A DNA stretch of 64,000 nucleotides from Paragordius varius. Lineage: Eukaryota > Nematomorpha. A program made the position numbers and the translations under genes. Positions within the stretch are counted from its first letter, which is position 1; each line of letters starts with the position of its first letter. The DNA lies in contig OZ176054.1 in NCBI GenBank assembly GCA_964247055.1, forward strand, positions 6,076,001 to 6,140,000. Reading direction: 5' to 3'. This document shows, piece by piece, positions 36,631 to 49,560 of this stretch. The notes beneath the pieces were generated by a model, which was not told where the DNA came from, made no database searches, and saw nothing but the letters and a program-made list of their open reading frames with translations.

Positions 36631-38029
36631 TATATATCATTATGGTTATTGATATTTTGAAAGTGAGACTGACAATTATTTACATTGCCAAACGAGTCCA
36701 CGTGTAAAACCGAAATTAAAATTATTTGATAAAAAAACAAAAATCATAGCCAATTCCGCACTAATCCGATACCGGAATAAGGCTCGGAACCGATTCAAAA
36801 AATGTGTGTGAAACTAAAATCAGCGAAAAATGAAATGGTAGATTAAAAATCAACGGTTTCAGTTCAAATTTATAAAGAGACATGAAAATAATCGCTAGAT
36901 ATACAAAATTAGCAAACTTCCTATACAAATCCGTAATGGATTCATTGAAAAATAGTGTTTTTAATTCCCCCCGTGCAAATTCTTAGGAATCAAAAAATAA
37001 TGATGAGGAAAGATTTCTAGCTGAAGTCGTCTTTCTATTTTTTATTGTTTAAATAATTTTTAATCAATCAATCAATCATCGTTTATATCTTTAGATTTAA
37101 AAAAAATGAAAATATGGTGTCATATTTTCACATTTAAAAAAGAAAAAATAATATATACTGTAAATTGATCTTTTTTATGACAATATGATTTATCTTAAAG
37201 GATCTACCTGATAATGTCCTTAGGTAATTCTGAAACAAAAAACTAATTGAAATTTATTTAGTGTCACATAAAGATGATTAAAAAATAGATACAAAATTTG
37301 TATCTTTTTAAAAAAAAATAAATATTTGTTAACAACTGCTGACATATGTCAATAAAGTACGATTTTATTTTTACATTATCACAACCAATATAAACTTACC
37401 CTTAGGGTAAATAATAGGCAGAATAAAAATTTTATTTGCGACTAAACCGGATATTTTTTTGATACCGGTTCTATTTCCTTCAATTTTTGTGCCTTTTATA
37501 GTTACATATTTTTTTACAAATAACTCGATTCTATAAATTTTTATCTTATATCGGTTCAACTTTTTATTTTAATAATAATATAATTATTATAATAAAATAT
37601 GAAGAAGAGCCGCAAAAAAACATATAAGCCATAAAACCACGGTATGTTACTTTTGCAGCGAGATATTAAAATAGGACTTTTTTTACCATTATATAGCTAG
37701 CAACAATAATAAAGGAGGCTTTATTAATTAAAAAGAGTTGTACCGTTTAGCACCGCGGATTTGGTGTAAAAATGGGTTGGAGTTGTTAAATTTTTTTAGA
37801 AAAAAGCCGTGGTTTTGGTAGATTTTTATTTTCGGATTCTGTAATTATAATACATAACATTAAATGGCAAATATATTAAAATGCAACATTTCTAATATAA
37901 CACGTAGCCCTTTCAAACTCCCCAATTTTGCACTGAGTATCTTTTTAATGACAGTTTAAAAATCAGAAAATTATTTAGTTTATGGTATGAATAGTGAAAA
38001 ATGAAATAATTCACATTTAAATTTATTTT
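36631..38029. other. Non-coding stretch with worn AACCGG-rich pieces
   Basis: Short pieces (CCGATACCGGAATAAGG at about 36766; ACCGGTTCTATTTCC at about 37464) resemble the hAT-like MITE ends seen elsewhere in the window, but full elements cannot be delimited. No gene seen. Confidence 0.4.
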
Positions 38030-38360
38030 TGTAACTTAAATGTGTCTACCTGATGAAATAATATACATTCTGATAGGAAAACGTATTAGGATTATCATAT
38101 AACTTTTAGATTTGCCATTGACGAGAGATATAAGAAAGTTACTTAAAATTTTGTGGTAAGTGCTCCATATCATCAAAAAAAATTAATTTAGAAAAATGCG
38201 CAAACTTTGCTTTCTGATATGGAGCAATTACCACAATACAAAAAAATTTTTATATCTCCCGTAAGGGCTAAAATCAAAAGCACCATAATAGTCTTGATAT
38301 ATTTTCCTACCGGAATATATACACTTAAACGTATTATTTTGCAGACACTGTGCATATACT
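38030..38360. mobile_element. Foldback element, copy 3 (short form)
   Basis: ATTCTGATAGGAAAACG (38067) pairs with the inverse ATTCCGGTAGGAAAAT at 38316. Between them, arms of about 115 bp fold back (GCTCCATATCATC against its inverse). It shares its ends and the GTGCTTTTGATTTTAGCC block with copies 1 and 2 but lacks their middle. A related inner fragment (TAGTGAGAACGGTATAAA) follows at about 38457. Confidence 0.68.
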
Positions 38361-38644
38361 AGATTATGTTATAAAAATTGTTTTCGTAAAAAAAGCATAG
38401 TTTTAAAATTTAAATTATTGACAAAATTTTGCTGAGCATTTCCTGTATATTGGAGTATAGTGAGAACGGTATAAAAAAAGTCTATGTAAATACAATTTAT
38501 GTAAATACAATTTTACTATAAATAATATCAGAACATTTCTAACACCTCAGAATATAATTTTTTTGCTTTTTAATTTATAGCTAAAAATATATGTTTTAAA
38601 TGTCTTAAATTTTAAGAAGATCAAATATTATACTCGAAAATATG

Positions 38645-39596
38645 GGTGGAGTGATAAAAAAGTCGCACTTGACTTGTAAGTCAAGCGTGGCAAGCTGAGA
38701 AAGGTTGCTTAAGCCAGCAAGTGTACACTTGAAGATCGGTGATATAAAAACACTTAAGCCAAATCTTTTGCTTATGAAGGTAACATTTTTTTGTCACCCA
38801 ATTCGAATTTTACAGAAATTATTTCGATCATTTTCGGCCAAAATTTATAAATTAAGGCACAAAAAGATAAACAATTAATACAATATGCACTCATTGAAGT
38901 TTTTTAAACTTACTGGCATGCATCTTAGGTAATATAGATTTTTATAAATTTGAACCCGGTAATAATTTTTAAGCTGATGAAATTCCCCCATAAAACATAT
39001 TTCACACTACTCATTTTGCTAGGAATCCGTTTGCAAATATAATGGAAGATGTTTATACGACATATTATTATTTTTAATTGATTATCAACATAACATTTGA
39101 AATATATTTATGATAAAATAAATTCTTTACATTAGTTCATAGAGAAGTAACCTTTAGCGTTGTTAAACAAAGATTTATAATTTTATAAGATTTATATTTA
39201 ATTGATAGTTTTAGGAAATTTTCGAAAAATTTTGCGAGTTCACAGAATCGATATATTTAGCATATTTGCATATGCATTGTTTCTTAACAGAGTTTTTCTA
39301 AAAATTTATTCTCTTTGTATCCCCAATTTGAATATAATAACCAAAATATATCAAATAATCACTTTATATCATTAACAAAGGTTTTAATTATTTATGTATC
39401 CTAAATTACATACATATATAGTTTCCAAAATAATTTTATCCATATTTTAAAATCTGTCAGGTATGCCCTACACCACACTTGCAAATTTATAAGTTTTACT
39501 TGATCATATGATTTTTTTATCACCTCCGAATCAAGTTATTCTGCTTGACTACATGAAAGCAAGCCATGACTTGAAAAACTTGCAATTCCACCCTAT
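38645..39596. mobile_element. Inverted-repeat element with GGGTGGA ends
   Basis: The left end GGGTGGAGTGATAAAAAAG and the right end, inverted, GGGTGGAATTGCAAG flank about 950 bp with subterminal ACTTGACTTGTAAGTCAAG motifs near both ends. Flanking TAT on both sides may be a target duplication. No transposase seen; superfamily unknown. Confidence 0.5.
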
Positions 39597-40535
39597 GAGG
39601 TGATAGATATGTGTTCGCCATCAAATTATATTCAAAGTGTTTTAATAATATCTTTTATGTTTTTTACTTTTTTACCATTCCTAAATTCCATAAAGTACGG
39701 CTGATCAGACTTTTGTTAACAAGGAATTTTTTTAACATATGCATATTATCAAAATAATATTTTACGTCCCAATCTACCACATATTTAGTATTATTATTTT
39801 TAAACTTGGCCTTGCTATTTTGCAAGCCCCATTAGAGGGACAAAATTTTGAGATGCACCCAACACTCCGATTTGAATTGGTATCAAAATGCCAATATTTA
39901 AGTTTCAAATATTTAAAAAAACTGCCAAAAGAAACTGTTTAAATAATTTATGCATCTATCCTAATAAAAATTATACAAATAAACCGAAATATCATCAAAT
40001 TTAGTTTTATAAAAAAAGTTCCGTATCAAACTACTTCGACTAGTGATTTTACATCATTTTTGCAAAATATCGAATTTTTTTTGCTTCTAAGCCTAAAATT
40101 AAATTTACTTTTTTATTAAAACCACATACATAAATTTAAACAAAAAGTGGAATATTTTTATTATTTTATAGGTTCATGCACTGGTGTCATGTTGTCCAAA
40201 TTTTTACCTTTGTGTCTTACCTATCAATAAGTAGTATAAAGAATTTTAAATTATTTCGGTTCATTATATAACAAATCTTTTCCATTGTTTTAATTTTTTC
40301 CATATTTAATTTAAGCTTGGCTTATCTAAATACCCCAATTTGAATCGAAGGACTTTGTGTCCAAGTGTTAATGCAATAGTGGTAATATTCCAGATGCTTT
40401 ATCCACCACGCACAAATCAATAGGACAACAATATGATTTAACTTTTATAATGTACGAGAGGCCGCTTACTCTTGATATCCAGGAAAAATGTTTAGTAATA
40501 ACGCTAAAAAACGGTATATTTTCTGTTTATTTTAG
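39597..40535. other. Upstream region of CERK
   Basis: The 5' exons of CERK, coding the PH domain, should lie here or further left but were not identified. The open frame at 39739-39942 shows no domain. Confidence 0.35.
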
Positions 40536-43500
40536 GGAAAAATGTAATGCACATTTTGTACTCGTATATTTTAAAATGCATGCCCATTCAACCTAAAGAA
40601 ACTGTCATTGGGATCAAAATAATTTATGTTAAAAGAAAAAAAATACTTAAATCAAACAAAATATCTCAACATGTATTTAATCCATCTTACTATCATTTGG
40701 AAATTAAAACTCTAGATTTAATTTTGAACAATCCAAATATTTCCAATATATATGATATAACAAACAAAATCAACAAATATATCGATAAAGGTAGAAACGG
40801 ATTACTATTTCCATCTCGATTATTCTTTATAATAAACCCTGTTGGAGGGCGGAAAAAGGGTTATAAAATATATGATAAAATTTGTAAACCATTTTTGCAA
40901 TTATTGGATCTTCCTTCAGATATTCTTAAAACCGAACATGCGGGCCATGCTTTTAATTATTTAGTAAACAAGGATATCAAGTTTAACAAGGAAATGCAAC
41001 TGATTGTGATTGGAGGAGATGGGACTTTAAATGAAGTTGTTAAAGGTTTGCCATAATATGAATTAAAATCGGCCCAAATTGTGTACTTCTTTGAATTTTG
41101 TCATTTTATTTTTGTAATAAATAAGTATTTAACAATTTTTTTCAATCTTTTATTCTAATTTATTGGAATTTTTTTATTAAAAATGTTTTAAAATTGCACT
41201 GACCATTTTTTCAAAGTTTTCATATTTATTCCTATTAAAGTTATACAGTAAAAAACTAATTATAGACGTGGCCAATTGAATATACCTTTTATATTTTCTA
41301 TTTTTATTACTAATAAAGTTAATTTTGTCCGGAAAAAAAGTTGTGCAATGAGTCATTTTAAAATTGTGAACTCATTTTTATTAACATAAACTAATCATAA
41401 CTAACATTATTAAATTAGTAAAAATAAGTGTTTTTGATATAAATAATGTCGATTTAAATATTAATATTATGTTAAATCTTTCAAAGATAGAGAAAATAAA
41501 ATAATTAAAAATGCAACGTACCTTTATTTTCGAAGCTAAGTATTATATGAGAAAAACTTTTTGGGCAGATTTTTCCTATATATAAATCCTTTTGCATTTT
41601 TGTGCCAAATTCTAGATTATTTAGTTAATATGTGACAATGCGCTAGATTTTTTATAATACATTATTTTTCCCATAGGTAATGATTAAATTACGACATAAT
41701 ATGTTAAAATCTTATATATAAATTAAAAATTACAATATAATTTTAATTAATATAAAATTTGAGCTATTAAACTTTATTAAAAAACCAAAAATATTAAATT
41801 AGGAAGATGTGATAAATATTCCTGCATTTCAAACAATTTGATCTTTATTATACATTAATTATATTACGATTAAATGCCTTTAGAGTATGGAACTTATTTC
41901 TTATTTTATCCCATTATATAACCGTATTATAATTTTGCTACCGACATATTTGGATATCCAAAAAAATAGTAAATATTTAAAAGCCCAAATCTTTCTATCC
42001 AACGGCATATTAATTATACACAAGGGTATGTGTGATGAAAAATAATTTTAAATGAAACCATGAAGAAAATATTTACAGTGTGCATTAATCTTGGTCAATT
42101 CGCATTATTTTTGCCCTAATTGGTAGTACTGTAGCGTATGATATAAAACAATTTTGTTCATAATTTAATAAAATTAAATGTAAGATTAAATTGTCAACCA
42201 TTTGTTGTTTTTGACCATATGCTACCCTATTGCCATGTCCAAAAATAATGTGAAGTGACCAATTTTGATGTGTGTAATAGTGATTATATAGAAATATTTT
42301 TCTGTTATATAAAGTTATATAATGTAAAAATTCTTCTCAAGTTAATAGTATTTTTTATCGAATAATAATATTTTTTGGTTTTATTTCAGTTAGTGTACGA
42401 ATATTCTTTATATCATGAATTTATATAATTAGCTTTCATGCATTTAAAGCAAGATGCGAAATTTGGTTCATCAGTCCCCGTGATTGGATTAATACCTGCT
42501 GGTAATATCCCAATCTTATACAACTTAATATAAAGGGACCTTCTCCCAATGGAGAAAATATATGGATGATTATCCGTATCATGATATATAGAATTAAATA
42601 TTTTTGATGAAATTTATTCAAAATTAATGATTAACTAAGATATATAATAATTACTAATATTATCAAGAGATTCAAAAAATAATCGTATTATTTTTGGCTC
42701 ATAATACGGCTTCCATATTACCCACCAAATTGTTGGAAATTATCTTCAACTTTAAACTACTACAACTTGAAAATAGGATCATTATTTAAAAATCGGAAAA
42801 GTGCATAATATCAGATTGAGCCAATTAGTTTATGAGCTATGTTTAATAAAATTGATTATGATGTAAGGGAAAGGTTAGGATTAAATTTTTTTCCCATATA
42901 AAATTAGGTTCTACAAATGCCACTGCATTTAGCCTATATGGGTGTGATGACCCACTCACAGCATTATGTCATTGTTTGTTGGGTAGGACTTTGCCTTTTG
43001 ACGTTGGGGTTACCGAATCATTGTTACAGCACACATATGATCCCGTGTTAAGAAACTGTATTACAAACCAAGAAGAAGTGACCTGTAAAGCATTTAATTA
43101 TACGAAAACATGGTATTCGCTATCTTTGTTATCGTATGGTTTTTTCGGTGACGTTTTAACGCGATTTGATGAATCCACCTTCTTTGATTCGAATACATGT
43201 AAGAATTTTGATAAAAATACTGCGGAGAACCTAGAACAGCTAAACATTCCTAAATTCAATGAAGCATTAAATGTAGCAAACAATAGGAGAACAAATTATA
43301 ATAGTATGAAAACTTGGTGGAAAAAGAAAATGCTTAAACTCATTCAAGGACCCATAAAATATGATTTAGCAGCAGCCAGCATCATAGTTTGTAGGGAAAT
43401 GGCATATCCTGCTACCGTCTTTTTTGAAAGCCAAAACGAAACAAATTACCAGGAATATTCGAATTCTAATATGGAGACAACATTTGAAAAATGTTCGCTT

Positions 43501-45404
43501 GATCAGGTTACAACCTTATCTGAAACGGGTTGTCACAGTGAAAAAGAACTAATCACATCACAAACTAACGATATATCAAGAACAACAAAAAAGCCAACAA
43601 AATCAAAAGCTAAACTAAGTTATCGCAACACTTTACATCAACACGAGAGTGTGGAGAAAATGTGTTTTCATCCTTGTTCCCAATGTAATTTGTCTGAACA
43701 AACGGATGAAAAAAATGGCTTTGAAGAAAAAAATGAATTTCCACCAAAAAATTGGTAGCAAATTTTTTTGACATTTATTTATAGTCGCAATGCGAAATAT
43801 ATATTAGTTACATAAGGATAAATAACATCAGAAAAAATCAATCCAATTATCGCATTTTCTATTATATTTATTGTATTATCATGATGGTAGTTATATTTAT
43901 ATGTTATTTATGCATGCTCTTTGAAATGAATAGTATTATTAAATGATTTTTTATTATATTATAGTCATGTAGTTAGCGGCCATTTCGATGCAATCATAGT
44001 TATGCCCATCAGTGGACGATGTTCCCGAACCCGGTGTGGTGTCTCACCTTTTGCTCATATCTCAGATGGTTTGTGCGATCTTATCTTTGTAAGGCCTGAA
44101 TATGATAATTGTCAATTTACAAAAAAGCAACGTTATACATCAAAACAATCGGACAAAACGGAAAATTTTGGTGATAACAGCCCCGGTAAAGCAAATCCTA
44201 CAAAAGAAAATTTACCGCAAAAAGAATCCTTAAACAACATTTTTCATGATTGTTTTTGTTGTCGTTGCCAATTACGGCATATTAAATCGCGATACCATTT
44301 TTTGAGATATGTCCTCCGTGTAGTACACCATCAAAATGATCCGGTAATATTCATTTATTTCTAAAAATTACATAGCTTGATGGTAGAGCGGTAACTAACA
44401 GACTTATACAGTTATATAACCAACTTATTTTAGACCTTAAAATTAAACAATTTTTACATAATTACCATCTGTTTTGTGCAAACAATTTTAATTTTTGGTC
44501 TATTAATATAAGACGTTACTCTTTTGCAAAAAAGAAAAATATACTTGATATAAGATATATTTTGCAATATAATGTTGTATTAATATTTCCTAGTTTGATT
44601 TACCGTTCGTCACGGTGTATCGAGTCAATCAATTCATATTTCTCCCTTTCTTGCTCAATAATAAAGTCATCCCATCAATCAAACCTGAGCTGCCTTATTT
44701 ACCTTACGACGATTTATCTCTACCGAATTTTACTTTTGCCTTACCTATATCATTTGCAACCTTTTGTGATTGTATAAAACACATATTAAATAATTCGGAT
44801 AATCTCAACGATATTAATAACTTAACTTCAGAATTAAGTCAATCATCTAACATATATATTTCTCCGGATCTAACAATGAATAAACAATCGAAAATATCAA
44901 ATCAAGATAATAATGACAATAATAAAGTCCCATATCTAACCATTGATCTCATACAAATACTCGAAAGTGTTAAATTGGCATGGAAGAATTTTAGGGTAGA
45001 AACCAAAAGCAACAAAGCTAACCATATTTCAACTTGGAATTGTGATGGAGAAATATTGAAATGCACTTTTATTTATCATAGGTATAATTATTTGTATTTT
45101 ATTTTTGGAAGAGGTTAGGCATTTTAGAATAATTTATTGAAAACAGTTGATTGTTAAATAGTTTTAAATAATATTTTGTTTTATTTTTATGTTAGTTAAA
45201 TATTAAATTCCGTAATTCCCATAATTTAAATAATTAATCGATTTCTATCATACATTTTTATTTTTTAAACAAAAAAATATTAAATGATTGAGTTATTTTT
45301 TATCAAATTTATATTTTAATTTGAATAATAATTTTAGGATTATGCGAGGTAACATTCAATTTCTGGCGTTAGGACCACAGTTTCCATATCCACCATTCAA
45401 TTAA
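40536..45404 (+). CDS. CERK: Ceramide kinase (5' end missing)
   Basis: Phosphorylates ceramide to ceramide-1-phosphate at Golgi and plasma membranes. Exons: 40536-41045, 42433-42501, 42908-43754, 43965-44343, 44594-45081, 45338-45404, all phases matching. The diacylglycerol-kinase-type catalytic domain is clear: FFIINPVGGRKKGYKIYD, then GGDGTLNEV in exon 1, IGLIPAG/STNAT across exons 2-3, SLLSYGFFGD, then KYDLAAASI. A CERK-type cysteine cluster (CFHPCSQC) lies at about 43670. Exon 4 has CGVSPFAHISDGLCDL, exon 5 VTVYRV and STWNCDGEIL, a CERK signature. The last 21 codons end at TAA 45402-45404. Exons 3-5 carry long polar inserts. The acceptor at 40531-40535 shows that PH-domain exons precede; they were not found. 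Confidence 0.94.
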
Positions 45405-45679
45405 AATCATGTGATATATATCTGAAAAAAGTCAAAGTTTACAACTGAACCGGAGATTATCTATCATATAATTTATTTATTTCTGAAATAATCTGACTTA
45501 TATACTATACAATATATTTTATTTTAGTGCATATAGTAGTGAGACATATTATTGAACATTTATGTTAATTGAATCTACTTAATTTATATATGATTATTTT
45601 ATAATAATGAATAGTGAATAAATTTTTATCATGATAAGTATATAGTTGGTGAATAATGAAACTTATATGTAGGTTGTAA

Positions 45680-47091
45680 TTAAAATCTTGCTTTCTTACA
45701 CATACATATATCACAGCCATTGATGTCTTTAACTCGCCCAAATTTGCAAACCAATGTGCAATCCAATTTAGAACATCTGCTTACTCCAACTGTGTAAAGT
45801 GTTTATTATTGTAAAAAATAGGAATTCATATACAATTAAAATTGAAATATTATAGGCAATACTAAAGACTAATAATATTTATGTTATATACCAGCCATAT
45901 TTTAAAAACCTTGATTTACCTATTGTTTTGAGTTGTAAAAAATGAATAGATGAAAATCGGTAACTCACCTCAATTAATTTCAATCGTTATCATTTGTTAA
46001 AGAAATTTATGTAAAATAAGGTCAAATCTATTGGGTTACCTTTAAAGATTTTAGTCTTTTTCTAACGTTCTGCCTTCATTATGGTGAAATTTGCTTTTAT
46101 AAATTTTTTTTTCAAAATAAAGTTTACCTTTTTGACAATTTACACGATTACCCAAGCCGTCATAAAATTCGGGAACACATTTCCCACAATTATTAAGTTT
46201 GCAAATAGCATTAGGGTTACTGGGACACCGAGCCCTATCACACGGATTTATCATACATGTTAAACGACGCACACCAATAGGACATGAAATATGTGAGGAC
46301 GCCATTGTTGTTGTTTCTAGCATTATCGGTTCTGTCTCTTCCGTTACAATAGTTGTTTCCTCGTGATCCATTAAATGATGAACTTTTTTAAATTAAAAAT
46401 GGAACATTTGAAATTTGTGGTACTATTTTATATTTGTATATGTCTTTTATCTTTTAATATTGTTCTCAAAAAACCCTTAGATAGATATTATGTGGTTAAG
46501 TTATGACTTAGTTTGAATCTTTCAAGCGCAAAAACAATCAACGCATCAATGCTTTTGAAAAAATTTTGATCTGATTAAATAAATTTATAGACAATCAAAA
46601 TACTAGTTTCACAAGAAACTTTGCGTTTGTTTAAATAGAATTCAGCTTCACATCTACCACAAGCATTAACTTTGCACACGGCACGTGGAAAATCGGCACA
46701 TTGTAAATTTTCACAAAGGTTGGGGCACATTTTTATTCCTCCTGTCTCACAGAGCTCACCTTTTACAAAATATTTTTAGAAATATATACCTTGCCAGAGC
46801 AATGTTTCATCAAAATTAGTGAAGATTAAAAATCGCTTCTTTTTTAAAAATTTTTTAGATCACAGTCCTGGTCGCAAATCAAATTACTTTATTTACCAGA
46901 TTCGGCATATTCTATTGATAAATTAATTAATTTTTATTTAGGTTTTATCAATTATTCACGAGGCAGCCCTTAATTGTGGACACCATTTTATAAAAGAATT
47001 TATTTTAAGAATTTATATAACTACTTGAAGCGAAATCATATCCGGTAAAACAAATTCCAATTATCACAATTATAAAGGTTGAATGTGACAT
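45680..47091 (-). CDS. Secreted antistasin-like cysteine-rich protein
   Basis: Exons (minus): 47022-47091, microexon 46897-46911, 46604-46759, 46128-46382, 45680-45789, all phases compatible. Exon 1 encodes a signal peptide (MSHSTFIIVIIGICFTG). Two copies of one cysteine module follow: MCPNLCENLQCADFPRAVC...CGRCEAEFY and CMINPCDRARCPSNPNAIC...CGKCVPEFY. They are separated by a Thr/Glu-rich linker that begins with DHEETTIVTEE. The last exon holds an antistasin-type half domain (CTLVCKFGRVKDINGCDICVC), a fold known from leech and other invertebrate serine-protease inhibitors. The protein is therefore probably an extracellular inhibitor or matrix protein; the target is unknown. The first two exons are the least certain. 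It is tail to tail with CERK, 275 bp apart. Confidence 0.72.
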
Positions 47092-47713
47092 TCGTAGAGC
47101 CAGAAAAAAAATGATTGATAAAATTTTACCTTGGTTTATATAATTAAAGTTTTATGGTTTTTGGCTAGGTAACAAATTGTTTTTTGAGATAATTTTTTTA
47201 TTAGATATATAAGAATCAAAACTTGTGATAAGATATTATTTTTTTATTATTCCTAGATAACCAGGATATTTAATAATATTGGTTTGTTCACACACTCTTG
47301 TAATTATTTTCACATTTATATAAAAGAATTTGTTAAGAATGAAATTTAAAATTAAATATAACCAAGTCTAATAAATATTTTATACTTTTAAATATTTTTA
47401 TGGACTAAAACTATCACAAACAAATTTATCTTTAAATTATCAAAATGTGTGTTGTTTCATATTAAATTTTTTCTTTATATGTCCACAAGACGTTTGGGAT
47501 TAACCCATTAAAGTTTTCAACAACACTGAATGCCAATTCGGGGTCATGATTCCAAAAAAAATTTGCGAAGAAGAAAAAACGTATTTAAAGTTTTCAAAAA
47601 AATCAAGACTAAGGTAACCAATTTAAAAAAATCAAAAGAAACATAAGTTGGATGCGTTAAAATTTGACGGAATTATATCATTTTATAATAAATTGCATTT
47701 TTTTGATATAAAT

Positions 47714-47933
47714 CAGGGCTTGGAACCGGAAACCGGTTACTGGGATTTTAACAAGAACCGATTCCATTAGGATGGAACCAATGCGGTTACGGTTCCACTT
47801 CTCCGGGACGGTACCGATTCCAAAATTTCAGGAACCACCCCGGTTCTATCGAAAAAAATTTAGGAATCAACCTGGTTCCGGTTCCAACCGTTCAGGAACC
47901 AACTCGTTTCCGGTTCCACCCCTTAATTAGTGG
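47714..47933. mobile_element. Short hAT-like MITE with GGAACCGG-rich body
   Basis: The left end CAGGGCTTGGAACCGGAAAC is mirrored by the inverted right end AAGGGGTGGAACCGGAAAC. The body is built of repeated GGAACC / GGTTCC blocks, giving it many self-complementary pieces. No clear target duplication. Confidence 0.6.
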
Positions 47934-48837
47934 TACCCATATGATATTTATTATAAAAAAATTTTTTCTTTATTAAATTTGATTGTACCACTTCATATCA
48001 CATATTTCAAACCTAAAATTAAGCGCCTAATATTATACTAGCGATTCTCTCTGAATTTTGGTCGATTCGGCCGTTTTAAAAAACTAATAGTCATAACTCA
48101 GGTTTAATTATAATACACATGTTCGTATATATATAAAGGTTTCCGTTGAAATAATTTTATTTTAGACGCGCGATATAAAAATGATATATTTGATGTTGTA
48201 CAAATGGATAAAAAGGGATGTTATTTAATATTGTTAATGAGGATACAGGCGTTTTGAGATTTATTCCCAGCAAAAATTATAAATTACAGGCTTGATTTCA
48301 CAAAAGACACTATTATGAATTTGAATAACATACCTTTATTCTTCGTTAGCGGATATATTGAAAATGTGATATACTGGAGGAAATTCACCCGGAGTTTTAG
48401 TATTTGGCCAACAATAATGGCCGTATCAACAACTATATTTTGTATAATAGATCCGAACGAAACTTTGGATTTAAATTTTTTACTTTGAGTTTTAAGAAGT
48501 AGCCCTAGGAATTACCTAAGCTATATTATAAATTAAATAAAGACTTTCTTAAAAACAAGATTATATTATTATACCTCATTACCCGTGTACTTTTTTTTAA
48601 CGTGCATTTCGCCATTAAATTTATTCGGATTTTATTTAATGAATAGTTGATATTTTGGTTTTTATTTTTATAATAAAATTGATCTATGAAATCATTATGC
48701 GTAAAGTTAGGAGTGAACGTAGGAACCAGTCACAAATGCAAATAACCGGTTCACGAGCCACTATATTAAACAATCAACCCATTCCGGTTCAACCATCCTT
48801 AAACCACCCTGGGTTGGTTTCATTTTTTTGACTTGAC

Positions 48838-48838
<1 letters not shown>

Positions 48839-48894
<56 letters not shown>
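48839..48894. repeat. (AT)n microsatellite
   Basis: About 55 bp of alternating AT with one interruption. It creates an artificial Ile-Tyr open frame on the minus strand. Confidence 0.95.
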
Positions 48895-48896
<2 letters not shown>

Positions 48897-49324
48897 GTCA
48901 GTAAATTTATTCTTTGTTTCATGAATAGATACGATTCGTACACGCGAGGCGTCTAATCCTGAGATAGCATAATTAGTTAACACTCAATAAAATTTTACCA
49001 AAACCGTTTCTATGATGCCGCTAAAGATTACGTACAGAATTATGATTAAATATATTTCTGATCAAAGAATAAAATACGATTTACATGGTCCTTCTTTGGG
49101 ATACAAAGTTAATTTTTGTTATATTTCCTCCATTTCGGAAATTTGTAAAATTTGCATATATCATGATAAATGAAAATATGCTGAAATTTAAGTACTTTAT
49201 TCCAAAAAATGTTGTTAACATATTTTATATACTAAAGTAAAAAATATTTATATAAAATTTTAGTTTTACGTCTTAAATATTTGATACCTTCTAAAAAGGT
49301 TCGGTTTTGTTATGATAACCACAG

Positions 49325-49326
<2 letters not shown>

Positions 49327-49364
<38 letters not shown>
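49327..49364. repeat. (AT)n microsatellite
   Basis: About 38 bp of alternating AT, 200 bp upstream of the myotubularin start codon. It too creates an artificial Ile-Tyr frame. Confidence 0.93.
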
Positions 49365-49366
<2 letters not shown>

Positions 49367-49560
49367 TAGATTGCGCAGGATAATATTTAATTTTTATCAA
49401 AATTTGGCGTATTATGAAAATTTAGAGACAGAATCTTTAAATATGATTCTGCATTTAGAATTTATGGTTAAAATTAATTATTATCGTTCTCATGCCTACA
49501 AGACGCTGGAGAATTTGATTTTTTAGAGTCATATATATTATGGGAGATGGCTAAAAGCAC

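Larger units (their letters stand above)
47092..49560. other. Divergent intergenic region
   Basis: Lies between the antistasin-like gene (minus) and the myotubularin (plus). It holds a hAT-like MITE (47714-47933), a worn relative at about 48695-48820 and two long AT dinucleotide runs. No other gene recognised. Confidence 0.5.

Noticed and set aside
39739-39942. Open frame considered as a CERK PH-domain exon
   Set aside because: No PH-like pattern and no splice sites giving a matching phase to 40536.
48761-48943. Open frame rich in Ile-Tyr repeats (minus), and a similar one at 49281-49526 (plus)
   Set aside because: Both are translations of (AT)n microsatellites and have no conserved sequence.
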